Positions 10,400-17,860 of a stretch of 64,000 nt of DNA are shown here, piece after piece. A model generated the notes under the pieces. It searched no databases. It was given only the letters and a program-made list of their open reading frames with translations, and was not told the DNA's origin. Both the position numbers and the translations under genes were made by a program. This DNA is from Oceanospirillaceae bacterium (GTDB lineage Bacteria > Pseudomonadota > Gammaproteobacteria > Pseudomonadales > Balneatricaceae), in contig JABXIM010000066.1 of the NCBI GenBank assembly GCA_013373085.1, positions 1 to 64,000 on the forward strand. Direction: 5' to 3'. The first letter of the stretch is position 1. Each line of letters opens with the position of its first letter.

Positions 10400-10486
10400 G
10401 ATGCCTCCGTAATCAGCGCGAATGCGACGCCGCCTTGGCCTCGCCCGCCACCGCACTGGCAAACCCGGTGATGAAGCCGTACTTTA

Positions 10487-10536
10487 GGGGCTGTTGACGT
10501 TTGAGGATATGTCCTGCCACAAACGTCAACAGCCCC
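10487..10536. repeat. 17-bp perfect inverted repeat
   Basis: GGGGCTGTTGACGTTTG and CAAACGTCAACAGCCCC, a perfect 17-base stem around a 16-base loop, lies between the divergent DUF3465 and GreA/B genes. It has no T tract, so it is not a typical terminator; it could be an insertion relic or a regulatory hairpin. Confidence 0.7.
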
Positions 10537-10567
10537 TGGACCTTTACCCGAAGCTGATACCAGTACC

Positions 10568-11053
10568 ATGAGCCGAGCCTTCGTCAAAGAAGACAGCGAC
10601 CAGCCCGAACGCCTGCCGGACCGGCCGCAAAGTACCCTGCCCAACCTGATGACGCCGGCTGGCCGCGACGCCATGGCCGAACGGCTGGCGGAGCTGGAAC
10701 AGGAACGGACGGCGCTGAAGGCTTCCACCGACCTGGCCGAAAGCTCGCGGCTGCCGGTACTGGAACGGGACATCCGCTACTACCGCGCGCGCCTGCAGAG
10801 TGCGCAGGTCATGCCGGCGGTCGAGTCGCCACAAAGCGTGGTGTTTGGCTGCGAGGTCCATTTCATCGACGAGCAGGACCGGCAATATCGCTACCGGATC
10901 GTCGGCGAAGACGAGGCCGAGATCGCCGCGGGAAAGATTAGCTGGACGTCGCCGCTGGCCAAGGCACTGCTCGGCAAACAGGTCGGCGACGAGGCCACCT
11001 GGACGCGCCCGGCCGGCAATCTCGACATCGAGATTACCGCTATCGAGCGCTGA
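10568..11053 (+). CDS. GreA/GreB-family transcript cleavage factor
   Basis: A 161-residue protein. The N-terminal half is a coiled coil (TPAGRDAMAERLAELEQERTAL, then LPVLERDIRYYRARLQSAQVM) that would enter the RNA polymerase secondary channel. The C-terminal half is the FKBP-like Gre domain (VVFGCEVHFIDEQDRQYRYRIVGEDEAE, ISWTSPLAKALLGKQVGDEATW). The N-terminus MSRAFVKE is typical of the GreB-like group in pseudomonads. Acidic residues at the coiled-coil tip are not clearly those of GreA/GreB, so an Rnk-like or inhibitory role is possible. Its 3' end overlaps the convergent LysR gene by 14 bases. Confidence 0.85.
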   Translation: MSRAFVKEDSDQPERLPDRPQSTLPNLMTPAGRDAMAERLAELEQERTALKASTDLAESSRLPVLERDIRYYRARLQSAQVMPAVESPQSVVFGCEVHFIDEQDRQYRYRIVGEDEAEIAAGKISWTSPLAKALLGKQVGDEATWTRPAGNLDIEITAIER

Positions 11054-11939
11054 GTCCTGCCCGGTCACCCTCTATCATGGCGTGCCAGAAGGCTTGTGCC
11101 AGTTCGCTGAGGGGCTGGTCCCGCAGCCGTATCATGTAGATCGGCACCCGGCTGCGGGAACTGAAGTTCTCGATCTCCAGCGCCAGCAACCGGCCGTCCG
11201 CCAGTTCAGCTTCGACCATGTGCTCCGGAATCCGCGCCCAGCCCAGGCCCGCCACCAGCAGTGCCTTTTTCACCTGATAGTCACCGACGTACCAGCGTTC
11301 GCTACCGGCGATCACGTTGATATGGTCGAAAGGTGCCCGGGAACCCGAATCGCTGATCAACACATGGGGACGGTTGCGCAGTTCCGACTGCGGGATAACC
11401 CGTTCGCCGGCCGCTTCCAGGAATCCCGGCGCCGCTACCGTGACCATACCAATGGCGCCGATTTCGACGAACTCGAAACGGTCGTCAAGCCCGACATGGG
11501 GACCCAGGGCCAGATCGACCTTTTCGGTTACCAGCGGTTCCAGTACACCCGATAGATGCTGGGTACTGATGTTCAGACGCATCCGCGGGTGACGGCCGCA
11601 GAAACGCTGCACCGTATCGAGCCACAGAGGCCCGGCGCACATGGCACTCAGCGACAACCCCAACGTCGGTGCCTCCCCCCGCGCCAGCCTGTGCCCCAGA
11701 GCCTCGAGCTCCTGCACCTGTCCCAGCACGCGCTTCGCCTGACGGTAGAACGCCCGGCCTTCGACGGTCAGCACAGGCCTGTACCCCTCGCGGCTGAACA
11801 GCCGGAAACCGAACGCATCCTCCAGGCTGCGCACCGCAGCACTGACCGTCGACTGGGTCTTGAACACCCGTGTCGCAGCCCCCCGGAAGCTTCCCTCCTC
11901 CACCACTGCGAGGAAGGCCCTTAACTGCTCAGTGGTCAT
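11040..11939 (-). CDS. LysR-family regulator, probably of the adjacent TSUP permease
   Basis: A 299-residue LysR-type regulator: winged helix at residues 1-60 (MTTEQLRAFLAVVEEGSFRGAATRVFKTQSTVSAAVRSLE) and a two-lobed effector domain. The start at ATG 11937-11939 is preceded by GGGAGTG; the open frame extends to 11963. It is divergent from the TauE/SafE-family permease at 12092, and the gap holds a dyad, the usual layout for a LysR regulator and its target. Confidence 0.9.
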   Translation of the reverse strand: MTTEQLRAFLAVVEEGSFRGAATRVFKTQSTVSAAVRSLEDAFGFRLFSREGYRPVLTVEGRAFYRQAKRVLGQVQELEALGHRLARGEAPTLGLSLSAMCAGPLWLDTVQRFCGRHPRMRLNISTQHLSGVLEPLVTEKVDLALGPHVGLDDRFEFVEIGAIGMVTVAAPGFLEAAGERVIPQSELRNRPHVLISDSGSRAPFDHINVIAGSERWYVGDYQVKKALLVAGLGWARIPEHMVEAELADGRLLALEIENFSSRSRVPIYMIRLRDQPLSELAQAFWHAMIEGDRAGLSAR

Positions 11940-11949
11940 GGACACTCCC

Positions 11950-11977
11950 ATAATGATCGACATTAACGATCATTATA
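11950..11977. promoter_or_regulatory. Dyad operator between LysR gene and TSUP permease
   Basis: ATAATGATCG-ACATTAA-CGATCATTAT is a perfect 10-base inverted repeat and contains the LysR T-N11-A pattern. It lies directly upstream of the LysR start and about 115 bases from the permease start. Confidence 0.65.
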
Positions 11978-12091
11978 AGCAAAACATATCGTTATCTTTC
12001 GTTTGAATGCAGACTTAGACTTATACGCCAATGGACGATTCGCAGCGTGCAGACAGCATCTCGTCGTCACGTCGTCAACGGGAGAATCCAA

Positions 12092-12817
12092 TTGGATCTG
12101 ACACTCTGGTGTGTACTGGCGGCCGGGCTGGTCACCGGCTTTTCAAAATTTTCCACAGGCGGCATGGGCATGCTGATACTGCCGCTGGTGATGGTGGCCG
12201 TGCCGGGCCCCGAGGCACTCGGCGTCATCATTCCGATGTACCTGGTAACGGACCTGATGGCGATCCTGATGTACCGCAACGAGATCAGCTGGAAAGTGCT
12301 GGCCGGCCTGCTGCCGCCCGCCGTCGGCGGCGTATTGCTGGGCGGCTGGCTTTTGTCCGGTCTCGATCCGAGCGCCTTCACGCCGTTGCTCGGCACCCTG
12401 ATTCTCGCCATGCTGGGATTGGGCCTGTGGCTTGACCGCCGTCCATCGGGCCTGATGCACCATCCGCTGGCCGCCAACCTGACCGGGCTCGGCGCCGGAT
12501 TCATCAGCATGGTGTCCAATGCTGCCGGCCCGCTGATCAGTCTTTATCTGCTGGAGCAGCGCTTATCCAAGGAGGCGTACGTCAGCACCCGAGCCTGGGG
12601 CTTCCTGCTGATCAATGTCGCCAAGGTGCCTATGCTTCTGTCGCTGGGCCTGCTGGATCAACAAATCCTGGCGCTGAGCCTGAAGGGAATGCCTGCGCTC
12701 GTCGTTGGCGCGGCCATCGGCTACTGGCTGCTGCGCCGTCTCAACCTGAGCCAGTTCAAGTGGCTGATCCGCCTGATGGCATCGCTCGCCGCGATCAAGC
12801 TCTTTGCCTTCAGTTAA
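12092..12817 (+). CDS. TauE/SafE (TSUP) family permease
   Basis: A membrane protein of about 241 residues with about eight hydrophobic segments, in the family that exports sulfite, sulfoacetate and other organosulfur anions. Landmarks: TGFSKFSTGGMGMLILPL near the N-terminus and GLGAGFISMVSNAAGPLISLYLL at the second half, the repeated family motif. The TTG start at 12092 is chosen because GGGAGA ends 6 bases before it; a GTG at 12047 would add 15 residues but lacks a ribosome-binding site. The divergent LysR gene is the likely regulator. The substrate is not shown. Confidence 0.85.
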   Translation: MDLTLWCVLAAGLVTGFSKFSTGGMGMLILPLVMVAVPGPEALGVIIPMYLVTDLMAILMYRNEISWKVLAGLLPPAVGGVLLGGWLLSGLDPSAFTPLLGTLILAMLGLGLWLDRRPSGLMHHPLAANLTGLGAGFISMVSNAAGPLISLYLLEQRLSKEAYVSTRAWGFLLINVAKVPMLLSLGLLDQQILALSLKGMPALVVGAAIGYWLLRRLNLSQFKWLIRLMASLAAIKLFAFS

Positions 12818-12841
12818 CCGGCATCCTGCGCCAGCTGCGCG

Positions 12842-13459
12842 CTAAAGCAGGATCATCGCCACACAGGCCGCGGTCAGTCCACCCATCAACTGATTGAAAC
12901 TGCGCCAGTGACGCGGCGTTTTCAGCAGCCGCCCCAGCGCAACGCCGAAACCGGTCCAGAGCGCGATCGACGGCAGGTTGATCAGCCCCATCAGCACGAT
13001 CACCAGCACCGCCGACAGCACAAAGGCGTCCCCCGCCAACGTGAAGGAGGCGATGCCGGATATCGCCATCACCCAGGCCTTGGGATTCGCGAACTGAAAC
13101 GCCGCCGCCTGCCAGAAGGTCAAAGGGCGCGCGGCTCCACCATGCGCCTGCTTTTCAGGCGGCGGGGCATTGGCGATTTTCCAGGCCAGCCAGAGCAGGT
13201 ACAGGCTGCCGACGAGCTTGAGCGCCTGCTGCGTCACCGGCCACTGCTCGAACAGCGTGCCCAGTCCCAGCGCGACCGCGCTCATCAGTCCCATGCAGCC
13301 AACCGAAATGCCCAACATGTGCGGCAGCGTGCGCACGAAACCATGATTGGCGCCTGATGCGGTCAGCATCATGTTGTTGGGACCGGGTGTGGCCGACATG
13401 CTAAAGGCGAAGAACACGAAGGGACCGGCCACCGCGAGCATTTCTGGCAAATGATTCAT
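12842..13459 (-). CDS. LysE-family amino acid exporter
   Basis: A 205-residue LysE/RhtB-type exporter: FFAFSMSATPGPNNMMLTASGANHGFVRTLPHMLGISVG near the N-terminus, then six hydrophobic segments, with FQFANPKAWVMAISGI in the middle. The start is ATG 13457-13459 with CGGAGT upstream; the open frame to 13546 lies in the promoter. It diverges from a MocR-family regulator, suggesting regulated export of an amino acid or amine; the substrate is unknown. Confidence 0.9.
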   Translation of the reverse strand: MNHLPEMLAVAGPFVFFAFSMSATPGPNNMMLTASGANHGFVRTLPHMLGISVGCMGLMSAVALGLGTLFEQWPVTQQALKLVGSLYLLWLAWKIANAPPPEKQAHGGAARPLTFWQAAAFQFANPKAWVMAISGIASFTLAGDAFVLSAVLVIVLMGLINLPSIALWTGFGVALGRLLKTPRHWRSFNQLMGGLTAACVAMILL

Positions 13460-13498
13460 GACGACTCCGTTTTGCGGCATCGCACCACAAATTGAAAG

Positions 13499-13611
13499 GG
13501 TACAATTAAATTCAATCGGTATACTTATCGACCAATATCGATACAATTTGCAGTATTGTCCGACCCAATTAACGGTTCAATCAAATATTTGTCGCCGATA
13601 CAATCCATTGT
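13499..13611. promoter_or_regulatory. Intergenic operator region of the LysE/MocR pair
   Basis: Direct repeats GGTACAAT (13499), GATACAAT (13540) and GATACAAT (13597) lie between the divergent genes. Two of them pair with nearby ATTGT to make dyads (ACAAT-N7-ATTGT at 13543-13559; ACAATCCATTGT at 13600-13611). MocR regulators commonly bind direct repeats, so these are the candidate operators. GC is clearly lower here than in the flanks. Confidence 0.55.
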
Positions 13612-13636
13612 CACCCTGACAAAACAGAGATAGCGC

Positions 13637-15058
13637 ATGACGATTAACGAGCGTGCCCGCGCCCGCTGCGCCTGGCTGCCGCAACTCGACCGCAGCCGCG
13701 GTCCCCTGTACAAGGCGTTGGTCGACCAGCTGGCCGCGGATATCGCCAGCGGCGGGCTCAAGCCCGGCGACCGGCTGCCGCCACAGCGGCTGCTGGCCGA
13801 CGCGCTGGAAGTGACCGTCGGTACCATCACCCGCGCCTATCGCGAAGCGGAGCGACGCGGCCTGGTCGACGCCCGGGTCGGCAGCGGGACCCGGGTACGG
13901 GGCCAGCAGAGCAGCGATCCGGCATTCCACCACCTCTCGCGCGCAACCGGCGACAGCATCGACCTGTCGCTGAGCATTCCGATCGTCACACCGCTGCGCG
14001 GACAGCAGCTGGCGGAGCTGATGCAGCGGCTGGCAACCCGGCCCGAAGTGCTGACAACCTCGCTCGAGTACCAGCCGGAGCAGGGCAACGCCGGCATGCG
14101 GGAACAGCTATGTGCCTGGCTGGCCAGCCAGGATCTGCCGATGGCGGCGGACGAACTGCTGCTCACCGAAGGCGGTCAGCATGCGGACTTCCTGACGTTG
14201 CAGACACTGGTACGACCCGGCGAGGCTGTGGCGTCGGACGCTCTGACCTACCCCGGCATGATTGCTGCGGCGCGACACCTTGGGCTCAAGCACCTGCCGG
14301 TGCCGATGGACACCGAGGGCATGCGGCCCGACGCGCTGGAGCGGCTATGCCAGCAACAGCGCATTCGCCTGCTCTACCTGATGCCGGAGCACAACAATCC
14401 CACCGGCGCCTGCATGAGCCCGGCCCGTCGCGAAGCCATCGTCGAAATCGCCCGCCGCCATGACCTGCTGCTGCTCGAGGACGGCGTGCAGTTCGTGCCG
14501 GCCGACAGCAGGGGGCTACCCTTCTACCGCCTGGCGCCGGAGCGCTCGCTATACATCTTCAGCGTTTCCAAGATCCTTGCCGGCGGCCTGCGCTTCGGTG
14601 CGCTGCGGGCCCCCGCCAATCTGATGCCGCAGTTGAGCGCCAGCCTGCGCGCGCAATGCTGGGCGACGCCCGGCCTGCCGGGTCTGGTTGCCTGCGAGTG
14701 GCTGGCCTCCGGCATGGCGGACGCTCTTATCGAATGGCACTGGCAGGAAGTTAGCGCCCGCCAGGCCCTGCTACGCGAATATCTGGCCGGCTACGATATT
14801 CAGTCTCATCCCTGCAGCTTCCACGCCTGGTTACACCTGCCGGAGCCCTGGCGCGCGGTCGACTTCGTTCGCGGTGCAGCCGGGCGCGGCGTGATCCTGA
14901 TCGGCGCCGATCCCTTCTGCGTCGGCAGCCAGCCTGCACCGCAGGCCGTCAGAATTTGCCTCACGCCAGCTCCGGACCGGGAATCACTCGCCAGGGCTCT
15001 GCGGCAACTGGCTGAACTGCTGGCCGAGGCACCGCCGCTACCGGCAATACCGATCTGA
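13637..15058 (+). CDS. MocR-family (GntR/aminotransferase) regulator
   Basis: A 473-residue regulator: a GntR winged helix (GPLYKALVDQLAADIASGGLKPGDRLPPQRLLADALEV...) at residues 20-85, then a fold-type-I aminotransferase domain that binds PLP. The PLP lysine lies in FSVSKILAGGLRFGALRAP; MPEHNNPTGACMSPARRE is the substrate/PLP-binding segment. MocR proteins usually control a neighbouring amino-acid-related gene; here that is the divergent LysE exporter. Confidence 0.92.
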   Translation: MTINERARARCAWLPQLDRSRGPLYKALVDQLAADIASGGLKPGDRLPPQRLLADALEVTVGTITRAYREAERRGLVDARVGSGTRVRGQQSSDPAFHHLSRATGDSIDLSLSIPIVTPLRGQQLAELMQRLATRPEVLTTSLEYQPEQGNAGMREQLCAWLASQDLPMAADELLLTEGGQHADFLTLQTLVRPGEAVASDALTYPGMIAAARHLGLKHLPVPMDTEGMRPDALERLCQQQRIRLLYLMPEHNNPTGACMSPARREAIVEIARRHDLLLLEDGVQFVPADSRGLPFYRLAPERSLYIFSVSKILAGGLRFGALRAPANLMPQLSASLRAQCWATPGLPGLVACEWLASGMADALIEWHWQEVSARQALLREYLAGYDIQSHPCSFHAWLHLPEPWRAVDFVRGAAGRGVILIGADPFCVGSQPAPQAVRICLTPAPDRESLARALRQLAELLAEAPPLPAIPI

Positions 15059-15113
15059 GCCGCGCCGGTTTGCTAGACTCAGGGGAGGTTCTTCCTGTGG
15101 ATAGCAAAACCCC

Positions 15114-15383
15114 ATGGCCACCCTCGCCTTTACCCGCCACCTCGATCGCTACCTCGACTGCCCGCCGCAGACAGTCGAAGCCGGTACGGTCGCCGATGCC
15201 CTGGCGCTGGCGCTGGAGGCCAACCCACGGCTGGCCGGCTACCTGCTCGACGACCAGCGGCGGCTGCGCAGGAACGTTGCTATTTTTGTGGATGGACGCC
15301 AGATCCGGGATCGCCGTCACCTAAGCGACGCGCTCGACGCGGACTCGAAAATCTACGTGCTGCAGGCACTGTCCGGAGGCTGA
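15114..15383 (+). CDS. MoaD/ThiS-like small protein
   Basis: An 89-residue beta-grasp protein. FTRHLDRYLDCPPQTVEAGTVADALALALEANP and NVAIFVDGRQIRDRRHLSDALDADSKIYVLQALSGG follow the MoaD/ThiS pattern, including the C-terminal Gly-Gly used for thiocarboxylation. It is followed 46 bases later by a BNR-repeat protein; the two seem to form a unit. It is not next to molybdopterin genes, so its role is probably not canonical MoaD; sulfur carrier or protein tag are both possible. Confidence 0.8.
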   Translation: MATLAFTRHLDRYLDCPPQTVEAGTVADALALALEANPRLAGYLLDDQRRLRRNVAIFVDGRQIRDRRHLSDALDADSKIYVLQALSGG

Positions 15384-15429
15384 GAGCGGCACTCCCCGGC
15401 CCCGCCTGCCACCCAGCAGGACGCACCCG

Positions 15430-16515
15430 ATGAAACTCAAGCTCTATGTTGGCACCCGCAAGGGACTTTTCACCGTCGAACGGACGGCAATGGACGAGTG
15501 GAGGATCGAGCATCCACCGGCTTTCCTTGGCGAGCCGGTGACCATGTTCCTGCAGGATCCCCGCAACGGCGACCGCTACGCGGCCCTCAACCTCGGTCAT
15601 TTCGGCGTCAAACTGTTCCGCGCCGCCTCTGGCGGGGAGGAATGGCGGGAAATCGCCGTGCCGGCCTACCCGGTCGACACCGATGGTGAAGGGCCCTCGC
15701 TGTTGCAGATCTGGGAACTGGTGCCCGGCGGTCCGGCTCAGCCCGACAGGCTCTGGGCCGGTACCATTCCCGGAGGGCTGTTCCGCTCCGACGACCGCGG
15801 TGACAGCTGGACACTGGTCGAAAGCCTGTGGCAACGCCCTGAACGGGAGTTCTGGTTCGGCGGCGGCTACGAAGCCGCCGGCATCCATTCGATCTGTGTG
15901 CACCCTGGCGACAGCGACCGTCTCAGCCTGGCGATTTCCTGCGGCGGTATCTGGGAAAGCGACGACGGCGGCGCTAACTGGCAGCAGACCGGGAAGGGAT
16001 TGCGCGCGGCCTTCCTGCCGCCGGAACAGGCCTACGAACCGGTCAGCCAGGACCCACACCGCATGGTACGCTGCGCCGCGAAGCCGGAACGCCTCTGGGT
16101 TCAACACCATAACGGCATTTTTCGCTCCGACGACGGCGGCCGCACCTTCACCGAAATCGAGGATGTTCAGCCATCGGTGTTCGGCTTCGCGGTCGCGGTC
16201 CATCCGCACGATCCCGATATCGCCTGGTTCGTGCCCGGCATCAAGGACCAGTACCGGGTTCCGGTCGACGGCCGGCTGGTCGTGACCCGCACCCGTGACG
16301 GCGGCAGCAGTTTCGAAGCCATCTACGAGGGCCTTCCGGACGCTCCGGCCTACGACCTCGTTTACCGCCATGGGCTTGATGTCGATGCCAGTGGCGACGT
16401 GCTGGCATTCGGCTCCACGACCGGGGGGCTCTGGGTAAGCGAAGACCAGGGGGACAGCTGGAGGTGCCTGTCCGCCCACCTGCCGCCGATCAACCTGGTA
16501 CGCTTCACCGGATAG
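15430..16515 (+). CDS. BNR/sialidase-like beta-propeller protein
   Basis: A 361-residue protein without a signal peptide. Repeated Asp-box motifs are seen: SDDRGDSWTLVES, SDDGGANWQQTGKG, SDDGGRTFTEIED, TRDGGSSFEAIYEG and SEDQGDSWRCLSAH, spaced as blades of a beta-propeller. It resembles the 'exo-alpha-sialidase' annotated proteins, but no sialidase catalytic arginine triad was found, so the enzymatic label is doubtful. It sits between a MoaD-like gene and a DUF2007 gene; 3 bases separate it from the latter. Confidence 0.85.
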   Translation: MKLKLYVGTRKGLFTVERTAMDEWRIEHPPAFLGEPVTMFLQDPRNGDRYAALNLGHFGVKLFRAASGGEEWREIAVPAYPVDTDGEGPSLLQIWELVPGGPAQPDRLWAGTIPGGLFRSDDRGDSWTLVESLWQRPEREFWFGGGYEAAGIHSICVHPGDSDRLSLAISCGGIWESDDGGANWQQTGKGLRAAFLPPEQAYEPVSQDPHRMVRCAAKPERLWVQHHNGIFRSDDGGRTFTEIEDVQPSVFGFAVAVHPHDPDIAWFVPGIKDQYRVPVDGRLVVTRTRDGGSSFEAIYEGLPDAPAYDLVYRHGLDVDASGDVLAFGSTTGGLWVSEDQGDSWRCLSAHLPPINLVRFTG

Positions 16516-16518
16516 CAC

Positions 16519-16920
16519 ATGCTGATCACCGTCGCCCACTTCGACTTTCCCTGGGAGGCACAACTGGCCCGCGCACGGCTCGAGTCCGAGGGGATCGAAG
16601 CCTGGGTCGCCGACGAGCACACCGTCGGCATGCAGTGGCTGTACTGCAATGCCCTTGGCGGCGTGCGGGTGCAGGTCGACGCCGAAGACCTGCATCTCGC
16701 CCGCACCATCCTAGGCGAAGACCGCAGCGCCGACGTCGAGGCGCAGGCCGGGAGCACCCCGATGATCTGCCCTTGCTGCGGCAGCAGCCGTACCCGATAC
16801 CGGGCGGTCGGCCGCCGCTTGGCGTTCCTGGTCTTCCTCGGCATCGACTTCCCGCTGTTCCCGGTCCGGCACAGCGTCGAGTGCGATGACTGCGGCGCCC
16901 GCAGCCGGTTGTATCGGTAG
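16519..16920 (+). CDS. DUF2007 protein with C-terminal zinc ribbon
   Basis: A 133-residue protein. The N-terminal half (ITVAHFDFPWEAQLARARLESEGIEAWVADEHTVGMQW, VRVQVDAEDLHLARTIL) is the DUF2007 'putative signal transducing protein' domain. The C-terminal part holds four cysteines in two pairs (CPCCGSSRTR and ECDDCGARSR), a zinc ribbon, with a hydrophobic stretch between them. It starts 3 bases after the previous stop, so it is translated from the same transcript. Function unknown. Confidence 0.85.
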   Translation: MLITVAHFDFPWEAQLARARLESEGIEAWVADEHTVGMQWLYCNALGGVRVQVDAEDLHLARTILGEDRSADVEAQAGSTPMICPCCGSSRTRYRAVGRRLAFLVFLGIDFPLFPVRHSVECDDCGARSRLYR

Positions 16921-17047
16921 CCCGTTCGAGCGCCGTACCCAAAGGGTACTTCCCCGGTGCGAATAAACCCGCTACGGTGTCATCATCTTTCGCCGGGAGG
17001 CCCGGCTCCCACGACGAGGTTTCGGGGACGCAGGCGGGCTCCTGTAG

Positions 17048-17093
17048 CAATTCGATCTGCAATACGATCGATATGGCGGGTTTCGCGATGCCC
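17048..17093 (-). repeat. 46-bp dispersed repeat, copy B
   Basis: On the minus strand: CGGGCATCGCGAAACCCGCC then ATATCGATCGTATTGCAGATCGAATTG. It matches copy A (25730-25775) at about 42 of 46 positions. It sits in the gap (16921-17173) between the DUF2007 and response regulator genes, which otherwise holds a small hairpin (GGGAGGCCCGGCTCCC) and no gene. Confidence 0.75.
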
Positions 17094-17173
17094 GAACAAC
17101 GCGGACCTGGTTGCAAGTCGCGGCCAATACATCGCAGCCCCCACCCTCCCCCTTACGCCTTACTCATCACCAA

Positions 17174-17860
17174 TCAGCCATCGAAGCGGTAGCCTACCCC
17201 GTGCACCGTGACGATGATCTCGGGATTGCGCGGGTCGCGTTCCACCGCCTTGCGCAGCTTGGATATGTGCTGGTCCAGGGTGCGGCTGCTCGGCACGTAA
17301 TGCCGCCCCCAGCAGGCGTCGAACAGTTCGTCGCGGCTCAGTACCCGCCCCCGGTTGCGATGCAGCAGCTGCAGAATACTCAGATCGCGCAGACTCAGGT
17401 CGATCAGGACACCGTTGCGTTCGGCCCGCAACTGCGCCGGCCAGACACGCAGGTCCGCCATGCTGAAACTGTCCTGTCCGGGCGGAGGTGCCATACGCTC
17501 CAGGCAACGTCGGGTAACGGCGCGTATGCGCGCAATCACTTCGCGACTGCCGAAGGGCTTCTTGATGTAGTCGTCGGCTCCCAACTCCAACCCCAGCACC
17601 TGGTCGATCTCCTCGGACTTGGCGCTGATGAAGATCACCGGCAGCTGCTGATCCTGTTGACGAATGCGCCGGCACAGGCTGTAGCCGTCGAGCCCGGGCA
17701 TCATGATATCGAGCAGCGCGAGCTGCGGGCGCTGCTGTTCATAAAGCTGCCAGGCGGTTTCGCCGTCGGCCGCCTCGAGGCAGTCGTAGCCTTCGGCTTC
17801 CAGCAGGTCGCGCAGCCCGAGGCGTATGTTGAGGTCGTCTTCGGCGATCAGCACTCTCAT
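17174..17860 (-). CDS. OmpR-family response regulator
   Basis: A 228-residue regulator: receiver domain (residues 1-118, phosphorylation site Asp51 in LALLDIMMPG, conserved Lys in DDYIKKPF) and an OmpR/PhoB winged helix (SLRDLSILQLLHRNRGRVLSRDELFDACWG...HISKLRKAVERDPRNPEIIVTVHGVGYRFDG). The start overlaps the kinase stop as ATGA, so the two are translationally coupled. With the VWA gene upstream this makes a three-gene operon. Confidence 0.95.
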   Translation of the reverse strand: MRVLIAEDDLNIRLGLRDLLEAEGYDCLEAADGETAWQLYEQQRPQLALLDIMMPGLDGYSLCRRIRQQDQQLPVIFISAKSEEIDQVLGLELGADDYIKKPFGSREVIARIRAVTRRCLERMAPPPGQDSFSMADLRVWPAQLRAERNGVLIDLSLRDLSILQLLHRNRGRVLSRDELFDACWGRHYVPSSRTLDQHISKLRKAVERDPRNPEIIVTVHGVGYRFDG

